Source: Anaerolineae bacterium
GTDB lineage: Bacteria; Chloroflexota; Anaerolineae; Anaerolineales; Anaerolineaceae
DNA: 64,000 nt
NCBI GenBank assembly: GCA_013178295.1
Contig: JABLWW010000010.1
Span: 147,517 to 211,516, forward strand
Direction of reading: 5' to 3'
Part shown: positions 53,008 to 62,018 of the stretch, in pieces
Numbering within the stretch: the first letter of the stretch is position 1
How the letters are laid out: every line of letters begins with the position of its first letter
Translations under genes and position numbers: made by a program
The notes under the pieces: model-generated
Told to the model about the DNA's origin: nothing
What the model saw: only the letters and a program-made list of their open reading frames with translations
The model's database searches: none

Positions 53008-54234
53008 ATGAATAGACCGGTTGAAACACGCATTGCAGTGGTCTCGGATCAGGCAATCTTCCTGCGCGGTCTAACGGCGCTGGCAATGTCTATCCCACAG
53101 GTCAGGCTGGTGGGCGAGGGCAGAAATGAGACAGATGCGGTGCAGCTTTGCCAGATGACCAAACCAGATATGATTCTGGTGGATTTGAGAAATATCCTTG
53201 ATCTGGCAGGTGGGATCATGCGCGCCATTAGCGATGCATGCCCGTTGGTCAAGGTTATCCTGTTTCTCTCGCTGGAAGAACAAGCCCAGGCACAGGACGT
53301 TCTGGATGAGCTATCGGTGTACTGGTTTTCACGTGAGATGTCCGAAGAGGAGTTCAAAGCCGCGCTGTTTCAGGTGCATCAGGACTGTACCCGTGAACAG
53401 ACCGGCTTCAGTCATCGCCGGGAGGATACTGAGACAGAAGAATATGTTTTTGCCCGTCCGCAACGCAAAACGTTATTCTCGGCTGAGGAGGAGCAAATTA
53501 GCCATGAATTGATGATGGCGGGTAAGATACAGGCGGATATTTTGCCGGAGCAGGTGCCGCTGATTGATGGGTGGGATGTTGCTGCCAGGTTATTGCCGGC
53601 GCGTGAAACATCCGGCGACTTTTATGACTTTATTCAGCTAACCGACCGTAAGTGGGGAATTGTGATGGCAGATGTAACCGATAAAGGCATGGGAGCGGCG
53701 ATTTTTATGGCGCTTTCCAGCACACTGCTGCGCACCTATGCCTCGCGCTTTCCCACACTGCCAGCATTTACGTTGAACACCGTCAGTGAACGTATTCTTT
53801 CGGACACCCGCGGCGGGATGTTTGTGACCATGTTTTTCGGCGTTCTAGAGCCGCATACCGGACGGCTGGTTTATGCCAATGCGGGGCATCCGCCAGCCTA
53901 TCTAGTAAGCGGTCGCCCTGGCAAGGAATCGTATGAGCGTCTGCGCCCTACCGGGATGGCATTGGGTGTCTCTGAAACTGCCCAGTGGAAACAAAAGGTG
54001 ATTCGTCTGAACCTTGGGGATTATCTGATTCTGTACACGGATGGAATCACCGAAACCCAGAACGCGCGCGGCGATTTCTTTGGCGAGGAGCGTCTGGTGG
54101 ATTCAGCGTTTACCCATATCGGTTGTAGCGCGGCAGAGATGTTAGATATCCTGCTTGCTGAAGCGCAGCGTTTTTCATCCGGCTCGCACCGTCAGGATGA
54201 TATTGCTCTGATTGTCATTCGGCGGGAGCAATGA
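53008..54234 (+). CDS. Response regulator with SpoIIE/PP2C phosphatase domain
   Basis: A 408-residue protein. The N-terminal receiver-like domain (about residues 5-125) keeps an acceptor Asp in MILVDLRN, but the usual acidic pair is reduced to VVSDQ, so phosphorylation may be weak or absent. A linker with acidic helix follows. The C-terminal SpoIIE-type PP2C domain has ILPEQVPLIDGWDVAARL, ARETSGDFYDF, MADVTDKGMGAAIFMA, YANAGHPPAYL, LYTDGITETQNARGDFFG and HRQDDIALIVI. These carry the metal-binding Asp residues. It should dephosphorylate a Ser/Thr anti-sigma antagonist or similar. No partner kinase or STAS protein is adjacent. Confidence 0.93.
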   Translation: MNRPVETRIAVVSDQAIFLRGLTALAMSIPQVRLVGEGRNETDAVQLCQMTKPDMILVDLRNILDLAGGIMRAISDACPLVKVILFLSLEEQAQAQDVLDELSVYWFSREMSEEEFKAALFQVHQDCTREQTGFSHRREDTETEEYVFARPQRKTLFSAEEEQISHELMMAGKIQADILPEQVPLIDGWDVAARLLPARETSGDFYDFIQLTDRKWGIVMADVTDKGMGAAIFMALSSTLLRTYASRFPTLPAFTLNTVSERILSDTRGGMFVTMFFGVLEPHTGRLVYANAGHPPAYLVSGRPGKESYERLRPTGMALGVSETAQWKQKVIRLNLGDYLILYTDGITETQNARGDFFGEERLVDSAFTHIGCSAAEMLDILLAEAQRFSSGSHRQDDIALIVIRREQ

Positions 54235-54307
54235 GATTTTTTATCTGGTCTATACATGCCTGGTGAAGCGGGTGGGCTGATAGCTCGTCTGGGGGAAGAA
54301 CTGGCTG

Positions 54308-55699
54308 TTAATCAAGCAGCTGTATCTTGTTGATCTGATAATATTGCTCAAAACATGGTGGATTGAAGTCGCTGATCGTTTCAATGCGGTCGATGCCGCG
54401 CGCTGATACGGTAGTCTGCCCAGCGTTGATCTGATTTCGGATTTGTGCATCGCGTTCCATCCATATTTGTTGTCTTTGCTGCAATTCGTAGCGGTAGGGC
54501 AGTTCGAGGATGCCGCCGCGCAGTGCGTAAACGCCTGAAATGAGAACCAGCAACAGGGCAACAGGCTGTATCCTGCGGGTATGATTTGTCAGGTATGTGC
54601 CGCACAGGTTCATCAGCACGGCTATGCCTGCCAGCAGAAAGAACAGGCAGATCAGCTGCGAGCGGGGATTGGGATATGCGCTGAAGGCATATATTGTGGG
54701 CGCCATGCTGGCGGCAATTATGATAAAGGTGGAGAAGATGGTGGAAAGCCCCCAAAAGATCAATTTGCTGGTAGAAAGAGGCTGAGTTTGTCCTTGCGAC
54801 TGGACGTATCCCAGCGCAGCGGAGGTCAGGGTGAATATGCTAAGCGGCAGGATGTATCCGCTGATTGTGTAATAGATAAAGTCGAACGAGAAGATTAATG
54901 AGCGGGTGATCAGCTTGAGCGGCTGGGTTGTCTGCTCAATGCCTGTAGGTTGGAGATTATCTACACGGATGTACGCCGAGGGACTCAAAATCATCAGCGC
55001 GGTGCCGATGATCATACCGACGTAGGCAAGAAGCAGGTCGAGGCTGATTTGCTTTCGGCAACGGATCAGCATATAGAGCAATATCAGCGAAAGACAAGCT
55101 AGGAATGCGGCGGCGGAGGTTTCTGAAAAGCCAGCAGACAGCAGGGATAGAGTGAAAATCCCTGCAGAGCGTGCAATGCTTCTCCGGTGTTTTTGGGCAG
55201 GGGCAAGCAACAGAGCCAGCAGCGTGCAGAAGACAGCCAGCGGCAGGGTATAGGCAATAATGCCAGAAAACCAGTAACGGTTTTGGAAATGGGCAGGTGA
55301 GAGATAAAGGAGAAAGAAAAAGAAAACAGCCGACGACAGGGCGCTGTGCGTTGCATTTGGGTTTTGCCCGCGAGACCTGCTCCACTGGTTGAAGAGGAAA
55401 AAGAAGGATGTCAATAGACACAGATATGTGAAAATTGGGAAGAGAGGAATAACTGGATTGCCAATCTTGCCTGCCAGCCCGCTGACAAGCGAGGCGGCAA
55501 AACGGTTACCCGCATAGATGGTGGCTGAGGTGTAGGATTGCAGCTGCGCAGCAAAAAAGTTCTGGCGGCTCAAGAAGCCGAAATAGCAGTAGTCGTCTGC
55601 CATCATCAGGGTATGGAGGCTGACAAAGCCAAAGCAAACCAATGACAGCGTAAAAAGCAGCAGGGTAAAGGCAAAAACGATCTTTTTATGGTCGCGCAT
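54308..55699 (-). CDS. Polytopic membrane protein (DUF6056-like)
   Basis: A 463-residue membrane protein with about ten helices. The first external loop has [13 protein letters not shown], and [13 protein letters not shown] follows, the ADDY and NxR pattern of DUF6056/GtrII-like glycosyltransferase relatives. [19 protein letters not shown] is another conserved block. It probably transfers a sugar from a lipid carrier. Its start overlaps the PIG-L stop by 14 bases, so it is translated with the deacetylase. Confidence 0.75.
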   Translation of the reverse strand: MRDHKKIVFAFTLLLFTLSLVCFGFVSLHTLMMADDYCYFGFLSRQNFFAAQLQSYTSATIYAGNRFAASLVSGLAGKIGNPVIPLFPIFTYLCLLTSFFFLFNQWSRSRGQNPNATHSALSSAVFFFFLLYLSPAHFQNRYWFSGIIAYTLPLAVFCTLLALLLAPAQKHRRSIARSAGIFTLSLLSAGFSETSAAAFLACLSLILLYMLIRCRKQISLDLLLAYVGMIIGTALMILSPSAYIRVDNLQPTGIEQTTQPLKLITRSLIFSFDFIYYTISGYILPLSIFTLTSAALGYVQSQGQTQPLSTSKLIFWGLSTIFSTFIIIAASMAPTIYAFSAYPNPRSQLICLFFLLAGIAVLMNLCGTYLTNHTRRIQPVALLLVLISGVYALRGGILELPYRYELQQRQQIWMERDAQIRNQINAGQTTVSARGIDRIETISDFNPPCFEQYYQINKIQLLD

Positions 55700-56447
55700 C
55701 TTGCTGCTGGCTAAGGCTTAATGTTTTCCAGGTTTCATCATCTACCAGTGTAACCACGCGGAAGGATTCGGCGTATTCCATCTCTTTGCCTTTTGCTGCC
55801 GTAGCTGCCCAGTCGCGGATCATGTCAGCGGGATCCCAGTCTTTCATCTGGCTTCTGTGTGCCCGCAAGGCAGTGATTTTGGCTTCAATGGTTTCTTCAA
55901 TGTTGACAAACAGGTCGGTGTAATCCCATCCGGTAACAAACACCTTGCGCGGTTTGTGCGCTTTCAGCCCCTCCTTTTCCAGCTCCTCAAACAGGTTTGG
56001 CTGCCCAGCAGCGGGGAAGGTGGCGTCCAGAGCGGCGGCTGCGGCGGCACGATGATCGGGGTGATTGATATAATCAGCTCCTGCCCAGACGATGGTTGGG
56101 TCGCCGGTAACGACAACTTCTGGGCGAAAACGACGAATTTCACGTACTAGCTTTTTACGTAGTTCGAGTGTGGCAACCAGCATTCCGTCCGGCTCACGCA
56201 GAAAAACCACGTCATGCACCCCGATGATATGTGCCGCTTGCAGTGCTTCGGCCTCGCGGATTTCAGCCGCGCGCGCTTTTGTCATTCCCGGCTCAGCAAT
56301 GCCAACTTCGCCGCTGGTGCAGAGAACATACCCGACGCGTGTTCCGCATTTTACCCAGCGGGCAACCGTCCCTGCGCATGTGAACTCAATGTCATCAGGA
56401 TGTGCAGCAATGACCAGTGCACTCTCTGGAACATAAAACGGACTCAT
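55686..56447 (-). CDS. PIG-L family N-deacetylase
   Basis: A 253-residue zinc deacetylase of the PIG-L/LmbE family. The zinc motif AHPDD (about residues 14-18) is followed by the third ligand in NHPDHRAA (about 127-134). Members remove acetyl groups from GlcNAc units of GPI, mycothiol, bacillithiol precursors or other glycosides. The C-terminus lacks features that would point to one thiol pathway. It overlaps the upstream MFS gene by ATGA and the downstream membrane gene by 14 bases, so all three are tightly coupled. Confidence 0.92.
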   Translation of the reverse strand: MSPFYVPESALVIAAHPDDIEFTCAGTVARWVKCGTRVGYVLCTSGEVGIAEPGMTKARAAEIREAEALQAAHIIGVHDVVFLREPDGMLVATLELRKKLVREIRRFRPEVVVTGDPTIVWAGADYINHPDHRAAAAAALDATFPAAGQPNLFEELEKEGLKAHKPRKVFVTGWDYTDLFVNIEETIEAKITALRAHRSQMKDWDPADMIRDWAATAAKGKEMEYAESFRVVTLVDDETWKTLSLSQQQDARP

Positions 56448-57895
56448 TCCTGCTCTCCGATTGGGCTTTTGATTGGTGCAGACTGGTTCTCTGCGGTGCG
56501 GTAACCCAGCGCTGCCAAGTGGGCGCGCTCTTTCTCTTCATGGATGCGGGCAAGCTCTTTTTTGGTTCGCTCCCAGCTTGTCCCTGCCAGAGGATACCAA
56601 AAAGTAACAATACAGGAGATCAGGAGGAGAATGGCGGGTATCAACATCCAGGCGATGAGGATACCTGTTTCGGCGCTGGCAGGCTGTAATCCTTTTGGCA
56701 GCCCTTGTTGGTAACCAAAACGGGTAAGAATGCTCAGAAATGCTGCCTGCGCCAGACTAATAGCGGGTTTGGTAACCAGGCTGTTGATGCCCGCATACAT
56801 GCCTTCGCGCCGCAGCCCAGTGCGTTTTTCGTCGTAGTCAATCACATCTCCGTTCATAATAGGAATCAGATACATTCCTCCGGCAAACCCCAGCCCAATG
56901 AGGAAGAAACTGACCGTTGCTGCAGTAACAATGCGCCCCAGCGCCAGCATCACAAAGCACCCTGCCGAAAAGATAGCCAGCCATACCAGAAGGCATTTTT
57001 TGACTCCCCAGCGGTCGCGCTGCTGCACCCAGAAAAATACGCCAATAACGATACCAGCCGCCAGGCTGATATAGAGAGACATGGCGGGCACATCAATTTC
57101 GTCGAAGTAGTACAGGACACCCTGCATCAGCCCAGTTTGTACATAAATGACGGTGAAGCTAGTTACCAGGAAGATAATAAAAGAAAAGTTCGAAAAACTC
57201 TCTGTGATGGATTTTAGAAAGGGATATTGCTTTTCTGCCTGCTGAAAGTTCTTTTCACGGTAGAAAAAGGTGCTGAAGAAGATGATGGCAGCCATTATCA
57301 ATGCTAGCAAATACATAATGAAGCGAAACGGCGCGGCGTCCTCTCCTGGCCCAGGCTGGATGATAGGAAGGACTACCAGCGGTAGCCCGGTAGAAAAAGC
57401 CATGAAGATGATTTTCCAGATAAAAACGCCACTGCGGGCGCGATTTGAGACTGCCATTTCGTATGGCATCACATAGATGGCGCTGGCGATGGCTGTATAT
57501 AGGGTATCATAAAGAAACAGCCCCAGCGTGAGCTGGATGAAGAGAGGCGTTTGAGGATTTTCCCCCGCTGGGATGGGCAGGAATAGAAGAATGAAAGAAA
57601 GGGCAATCAGCGGCGCTCCATAGCGGATATAGGGGATGCGCCGCCCAAGCTTGCTTTTTGTGCGGTCGCTGACGTATCCATATAGCGGGTCGTTGATTGC
57701 GTTCCAGATGCCAAAGATGATCCATGAGATGCTTGCCAATTCGGGGCTTAGCCCCATGACGCGCGTGTAATAATAGGTAAGTGCCCCGCCGCCGATCACA
57801 TTTTGGAGAATGGCGACCGATGCGTCTGCTGCCGAAACCCAGATGCGGCTTTTTAGAGGAATGTACTCTTCTGTTATGACGGTTGTCTGGCTCAT
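56444..57895 (-). CDS. MFS transporter, glycoside-pentoside-hexuronide type
   Basis: A 483-residue permease of the GPH (melibiose-type) cation symporter family with about 12 helices. Hallmarks are [33 protein letters not shown], here read as [13 protein letters not shown] and [14 protein letters not shown], and the second-half [14 protein letters not shown]. It should import a glycoside with Na+ or H+. ATG 57895 is chosen because AAGGAAG precedes it by 4 bases. The longer frame to 58111 would include the promoter. First gene of an operon with a PIG-L deacetylase and a membrane glycosyltransferase-like protein. Confidence 0.9.
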   Translation of the reverse strand: MSQTTVITEEYIPLKSRIWVSAADASVAILQNVIGGGALTYYYTRVMGLSPELASISWIIFGIWNAINDPLYGYVSDRTKSKLGRRIPYIRYGAPLIALSFILLFLPIPAGENPQTPLFIQLTLGLFLYDTLYTAIASAIYVMPYEMAVSNRARSGVFIWKIIFMAFSTGLPLVVLPIIQPGPGEDAAPFRFIMYLLALIMAAIIFFSTFFYREKNFQQAEKQYPFLKSITESFSNFSFIIFLVTSFTVIYVQTGLMQGVLYYFDEIDVPAMSLYISLAAGIVIGVFFWVQQRDRWGVKKCLLVWLAIFSAGCFVMLALGRIVTAATVSFFLIGLGFAGGMYLIPIMNGDVIDYDEKRTGLRREGMYAGINSLVTKPAISLAQAAFLSILTRFGYQQGLPKGLQPASAETGILIAWMLIPAILLLISCIVTFWYPLAGTSWERTKKELARIHEEKERAHLAALGYRTAENQSAPIKSPIGEQE

Positions 57896-57916
57896 GTTGC
57901 TTCCTTTCGAGCTTTT

Positions 57917-57922
57917 ATTATA
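57917..57922 (-). promoter_or_regulatory. -10 element (TATAAT) for the MFS/PIG-L operon
   Basis: Minus-strand TATAAT 21 bases before the ATG at 57895. A TTGACA at 57932-57937 is only 9 bases away and cannot be its -35. Confidence 0.5.
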
Positions 57923-58030
57923 CCCTTTGTGTGTCAAAAACTTTGTTTGTCGTTTTTGGTGTGGCGCAATAAGGTTGTCTTGTTTGCTTCTGTATATTAG
58001 AATGTAGGAAGAATAAAAAAGGAGAAAGAT

Positions 58031-58729
58031 ATGGGAAGGACATGTATTCTTGTGCTGTTGCTGGCTGCGCCGCTGTTGACACAGTGTGCTCCCCCTCCTG
58101 TCGAAACCCAACAGGCGGCGGATGCGGCTATTGCCAATCCGGCATCGGTTTATTGTCAGGAGAAGGGCGGGCGGGTTGACATCCGCGAGACTGCTGAAGG
58201 GCAGGTAGGGTATTGCGTTTTTGCGGATGGCTCCGAGTGTGAGGAGTGGGCATATTTTCGCGGGGAGTGCCAGCCTGGTGCGGCTGTGCCGACAGTGATG
58301 GTCGCAGGATATGTGCCGCTTGACCGGGAAGTCTGTCAGGCGCTTTCACTGAAGCTGGCAGAGAAATTGGGCGTGCCGACAACAGTGGCTGAGGCGCCGT
58401 TTGTGGATTATGTTACCCAAAAAGCGGGTCAAGGCTGCCAGATATCGGCGAGTGGGGGCGGCGATGTCCTTGGTCAATTGCCATTTGTCCATCAGAGTGT
58501 TCGTGAGGTGCTGGGTTCTGAAGGCTGGGAGGAAGATATACAATATGCGGCAGATGGCGTGACCGGCACGGCAAGCGGATTTCGAAAAGGGGAGAGCCTG
58601 TGTCTGGTCAATGTTTCCTGGCAATTTGTGAAAGGCACGGAATGTGGCGATCAAGCGAGCACGCCGTGCGAAATCAGCCCTGACCAGCAGAAAATAACAG
58701 TTGTGGTGGATTGTGCGACAACACCCTGA
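58031..58729 (+). CDS. Secreted DUF333 protein, possible lipoprotein
   Basis: A 232-residue exported protein. The signal peptide ends at LLTQCAPPP, where Cys19 may be lipidated although the box is not canonical. Residues of about 34-75 form a DUF333 domain ([36 protein letters not shown]) with four cysteines. The rest (about 80-232) is a Cys-rich domain with no match I recognise. DUF333 occurs in putative hemolysins, but I would not infer toxicity. AAAGGAG precedes the ATG by 6 bases. Confidence 0.8.
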   Translation: MGRTCILVLLLAAPLLTQCAPPPVETQQAADAAIANPASVYCQEKGGRVDIRETAEGQVGYCVFADGSECEEWAYFRGECQPGAAVPTVMVAGYVPLDREVCQALSLKLAEKLGVPTTVAEAPFVDYVTQKAGQGCQISASGGGDVLGQLPFVHQSVREVLGSEGWEEDIQYAADGVTGTASGFRKGESLCLVNVSWQFVKGTECGDQASTPCEISPDQQKITVVVDCATTP

Positions 58730-58749
58730 CAAGGAGATGGATTTGGGGT

Positions 58750-59169
58750 ATGAAAAGCTATCGTAAAGAGTTGTGGTTCAATGTTCCGGCGCGGCGTGCG
58801 TTTGTCAATATCACACCGCAGGTGGAGGAGTGTCTGCGTGAGAGCGGCATCCAGGAAGGGCTGGCGCTGATCAATGCGATGAATATCACCGCTTCGGTAT
58901 TTATCAACGACGACGAGTCGGGTTTGCACAAGGATTATGATGACTGGTTAGAACAGCTTGCACCGCATGAACCGGTCAGCCGTTATCGCCATAATCTGAC
59001 CGGGGAAGATAATGCCGATGCTCATCTCAAGCGTCAGATTATGGGGCGCGAGGTGGTTGTGGCGGTAACGGGAGGGCGTCTGGATTTTGGTACTTGGGAA
59101 CAGATCTTTTATGGTGAGTTTGACGGCCGCCGCCGTAAACATGTGCTGGTAAAGATTATCGGCGAGTGA
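58750..59169 (+). CDS. YjbQ/UPF0047 family protein
   Basis: A 139-residue protein of the YjbQ family, some members of which have weak thiamine-phosphate synthase activity. Conserved features are [42 protein letters not shown] (acidic and His residues of the active site), [22 protein letters not shown] and the C-terminal [18 protein letters not shown]. Real function is unsettled. Start ATG 58750 is preferred over 58711, which overlaps the DUF333 gene. Convergent with the YghO-like gene, 8 bases apart. Confidence 0.9.
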   Translation: MKSYRKELWFNVPARRAFVNITPQVEECLRESGIQEGLALINAMNITASVFINDDESGLHKDYDDWLEQLAPHEPVSRYRHNLTGEDNADAHLKRQIMGREVVVAVTGGRLDFGTWEQIFYGEFDGRRRKHVLVKIIGE

Positions 59170-59177
59170 AACGAGGG

Positions 59178-60290
59178 CTAGGTCTCTCTTTGGTAGATTC
59201 TGTATCTTCTCAGCGGCTTGGCGCCCAGTTTTAAGATAGCATTGTTCATTGGCGCGTTGTCTTCCAGTACGTAGTTGATTTCCATACGCAGATTTTTGCT
59301 GTAACAGGATTCGTACAGAGCGCGGTACAGCAGGCTATCGATAGCTTTGCCGTGGTACTCTGGTATTACTCCCAGCGCGAACATGCGGTATTGTGTCAGG
59401 CGCGGTAGTCCCCAAAACAGCCGTAGCCAGCCAAAAGGCAGCAGCCTGCCGTTCATCTTTTTCAGCAAAACGTTGACATCTGGCAGGGCAATGGCAAAAC
59501 CAATGGGTTTTCCCTGAGTGTCTTCTGCAAACACGACTGCCTGGGGGTGTACCACTGGCTTCAGGTCATGCGCCATCGCTTTTACCTCTTCCTCAGTGAC
59601 GGGCGAGTATCCCCAGTTGTGGATCAGACTCAAATTAGAGAGGGCGTTGATAATTTCTACCTCTTCCTGAAAGCGTTTCATGTTGAGTGTTCGTGCGCGT
59701 ATCCCATAGCGCGCTGCCACTTTATCGGTCATGGTCAGGATGCGTTCTGGTATCTGATACCCTTGGCGGGCGTCAATGCAATATACCAGAAGGTCTTTGA
59801 CCTTCTTCAGCCCAAATGCGGTAAATTGCTCGTTGTAGTAAGGCGGGTTGTAGGGAGCCATAATCACCGGTGGCGGCTCAAATCCTTCGATGACTGCGCC
59901 CCATTCCTGCGAGACAAAACTCCAGGGTCCGCGCATGGCTTTCATCCCGCGCTCGCGCAGCCAGCGGCGTGCCGTTTCCAGCAATATCTGTGAGGCGGCC
60001 GGCTCTAATGGGCACTCGTAATACCCAAATAATCCGATTGGTTCCCCCCAGGCTTTGACCGCAAGCGTATCAATGAATGCTGCCACTCTTCCTATCACCT
60101 TTTCGCCGTTTTTGAGCAGAAATAGCGCATATTCGCAGTGCTGCAGAAAGGGGTTGCACAGCGGGTCAAACTGCCCTCGTAACTCACTTCGCAGTGGAGG
60201 TACCCAAATCGTGTCGTTCCGGTAAAATTGATAGGGAAATTCGATAAACTGACGCAAATCGGCTGCGGTTTCAACGGCACAGATATTCAT
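59178..60290 (-). CDS. YghO-like GNAT-fold acyltransferase
   Basis: A 370-residue protein of the YghO-type group, with an N-terminal GNAT-like lobe (FIEFPYQFYRNDTIWVPPL; YALFLLKNGEKVIGRVAAFID) and a C-terminal lobe ending in ALGVIPEYHGKAIDSLLY and NAILKLGAKPLRRYRIY. MRGPWSFVSQEWGAVIEGFE is the conserved central block. The natural acceptor is unknown. It may acylate an amino acid or small amine. It is divergent from the split lipoate ligase operon, with 121 bases between the starts. Confidence 0.85.
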   Translation of the reverse strand: MNICAVETAADLRQFIEFPYQFYRNDTIWVPPLRSELRGQFDPLCNPFLQHCEYALFLLKNGEKVIGRVAAFIDTLAVKAWGEPIGLFGYYECPLEPAASQILLETARRWLRERGMKAMRGPWSFVSQEWGAVIEGFEPPPVIMAPYNPPYYNEQFTAFGLKKVKDLLVYCIDARQGYQIPERILTMTDKVAARYGIRARTLNMKRFQEEVEIINALSNLSLIHNWGYSPVTEEEVKAMAHDLKPVVHPQAVVFAEDTQGKPIGFAIALPDVNVLLKKMNGRLLPFGWLRLFWGLPRLTQYRMFALGVIPEYHGKAIDSLLYRALYESCYSKNLRMEINYVLEDNAPMNNAILKLGAKPLRRYRIYQRET

Positions 60291-60411
60291 GAGATATAGT
60301 GCTCTCTTTCTCGATAGTTGGGGTTATTGTTAATAGTACAATAGCATGTCCTGGAAAGCAAATTCGATATGAGCCTTTGATTTGCGTGATGTAAGAAGAA
60401 GGAGGCAAGCA

Positions 60412-60696
60412 GTGAAACAGACAAGCCTGACAAAAAAGATTCCCGGCGGCAAGTTGTTGCGTGTGGATATAGGATACAGCGATAGGGTAGAGCAGGTCAA
60501 AATCACGGGCGATTTTTTTCTTCATCCCGAGGATGTGCTCTCTGCACTTGAGGATACCATTCGAGGCACGCTGTTGCCCATTGATAGTGATGGGCTGGCT
60601 TTGCAACTGGAAGCGGTGCTGTGCTCGCAACACGCAGAAATAATTGGTTTTTCCCCCGCCGATCTTGCGGAGATGATTGTAGAGGCAGTACAATGA
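60412..60696 (+). CDS. lplB: Lipoate-protein ligase accessory subunit (LplB, split form)
   Basis: A 94-residue protein that corresponds to the accessory C-terminal domain of lipoate-protein ligase (GKLLRVDIGYSDRVEQVKITGDFFLHPEDVL, here given as GGKLLRVDIGY and KITGDFFLHPE). In Thermoplasma the ligase is split in the same way, and the catalytic LplA needs LplB to activate lipoate. Start is GTG 60412, with GAAGGAGG 9 bases upstream. It overlaps the downstream lplA by ATGA (60693-60696), consistent with equal production of the two subunits. Confidence 0.85.
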   Translation: MKQTSLTKKIPGGKLLRVDIGYSDRVEQVKITGDFFLHPEDVLSALEDTIRGTLLPIDSDGLALQLEAVLCSQHAEIIGFSPADLAEMIVEAVQ

Positions 60697-61439
60697 ATTT
60701 TCGACTTATTCCTTTTCGGTATCACAATGCTTACATGAATATGGCGCTGGATGAATCCATTCTGGAAGGTATTCGGGATGGCATCTCACCCCCTACCATT
60801 CGCTTCTATGGGTGGGAACCTTCAGCGGTTTCGATTGGGTACTTTCAGGGGATCGAGTACGAGGTGCGCCTGGAGGCGTGCCGTGCTGCAGGTGTGGATG
60901 TGGTGCGTCGTATTACTGGCGGCGGAGCGGTGTATCATGACCGCGATGGCGAACTGACCTATTCCATTCTTGCGCCACAGGAGATTTTTCCGCTGGAATC
61001 AGAAGCCTGTTTCCGCTTTATTTGCGCAGATATTCTTGCCGCGTTGGAGATGCTTGGTATCTCTGCCAGTTTTCAACCGATCAACGACATTCTTGTGGAC
61101 GGCAAGAAAATCTCCGGCAACGCGCAAACCCGGCGCTATGACGTTCTGCTGCAGCACGGTACATTGTTGTATCGTGTGGATGTAGAGAAGATGTTCACTC
61201 TGCTCAATGTGAGCGAGGAGAAAATATCTGACAAGCTGATCCGCAGTGTCAAAAAGCGCGTTACCAGTGTCACCGACATTGCGCCTATCCCATTTGAGCG
61301 CGTGGTTGCGGCTTTTGAGACGGCTTTTAGCCGCAACCGGACGGTGGAACGCGGGGATTATACCGCCGCCGAGCTTGAGCGTGCCCGTGTGCTGGCTGAA
61401 CAAAAGTATCGTTCCCGTGAGTGGAACTATCTGCGTTGA
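60693..61439 (+). CDS. lplA: Lipoate-protein ligase A catalytic subunit (split form)
   Basis: A 248-residue catalytic domain without the C-terminal accessory domain. Motifs are VVRRITGGGAVYHDRDGELT, the catalytic Lys in DGKKISGNAQ and LLQHGTLLYRVDVEKMF. It attaches lipoate (or octanoate) to lipoyl domains together with the LplB subunit encoded just upstream. The ATGA overlap fixes the start at 60693. A second, fused lipoate ligase is at 28425-29408. A thioesterase gene follows after 28 bases. Confidence 0.93.
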   Translation: MNFRLIPFRYHNAYMNMALDESILEGIRDGISPPTIRFYGWEPSAVSIGYFQGIEYEVRLEACRAAGVDVVRRITGGGAVYHDRDGELTYSILAPQEIFPLESEACFRFICADILAALEMLGISASFQPINDILVDGKKISGNAQTRRYDVLLQHGTLLYRVDVEKMFTLLNVSEEKISDKLIRSVKKRVTSVTDIAPIPFERVVAAFETAFSRNRTVERGDYTAAELERARVLAEQKYRSREWNYLR

Positions 61440-61467
61440 TTGGTTTGTATAAGGAGTACATGGTTTT

Positions 61468-61869
61468 ATGGAAATCTGTTCTGGATTAACTGCTGAGACG
61501 AATCTCGTTGTGCAGGAAAGTGATACTGCCCGTTCGTCAGGCGATGAAACGCTCCCGCCTGTCCTTAGCACGCCGCGCATGGTTGCGCTTATGGAGAGCA
61601 CGGCGCACAAGGCTATTTTGCCCTTTTTAGCAGAGGGGCAAAGCAGTGTAGGGACGGTTGTCAATGTACGTCATTTAGCTGCCACGCCAGTCGGGATGGC
61701 TGTGCGTGTGCGTGCCGAATTGCTCTCCGTAGAGGGGCGGCGGCTTAAGTATCGTGTGGAAGCCTGGGATGCCATCGAGAAAATTGGCGAGGGTGAGCAC
61801 GAGCGGTTTATCATTGATACACAGAAATTTATCCAGCGGTTGGAGACAAAGACGGGCAGCCGCGCTTAA
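61468..61869 (+). CDS. Hot-dog-fold thioesterase (FlK-like)
   Basis: A 133-residue thioesterase-superfamily protein. VLSTPRMVALMESTAHKAI and SSVGTVVNVRHLAATPVGM are the conserved blocks, and the active-site Thr/Glu/His equivalents are Thr31-like, Glu and His in MESTAHKA and RHLAA. Relatives include fluoroacetyl-CoA thioesterase, and the usual substrate is an acyl-CoA. Behind lplB-lplA it may act on an acyl donor, but the link is only positional. AAGGAG (61451-61456) serves this start. The nearer ATG at 61460 is in another frame. Confidence 0.85.
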   Translation: MEICSGLTAETNLVVQESDTARSSGDETLPPVLSTPRMVALMESTAHKAILPFLAEGQSSVGTVVNVRHLAATPVGMAVRVRAELLSVEGRRLKYRVEAWDAIEKIGEGEHERFIIDTQKFIQRLETKTGSRA

Positions 61870-61924
61870 GCAAGCAGAGTTCGCCATGGACTGCCAGTAA
61901 AGCCAAATGCGTTGCTCTGTGTTT

Positions 61925-61967
61925 ATAAGCTGGTGGCGCGGAGGGGAAAACCGCGCCACCAGCTTAT
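61925..61967 (+). terminator. Bidirectional hairpin between the thioesterase and cimA
   Basis: A perfect 17-bp stem, ATAAGCTGGTGGCGCGG (61925-61941) with CCGCGCCACCAGCTTAT (61951-61967), and a 9-base loop. Neither side has a U tract. It lies between convergent genes and probably ends both transcripts or protects their 3' ends. Confidence 0.75.
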
Positions 61968-62018
61968 GATTGGGTTATGATTATAGGTTCTCGCTCTGTG
62001 TTTAAACAGCCTAAAAGT

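Noticed and set aside
57917..57937. TTGACA next to TATAAT upstream of the MFS gene as a consensus promoter
   Set aside because: The spacer is only 9 bases. Only the -10 was kept.
58031..58729. Calling the DUF333 protein a hemolysin
   Set aside because: The label comes from domain naming only, and no toxin feature is visible.
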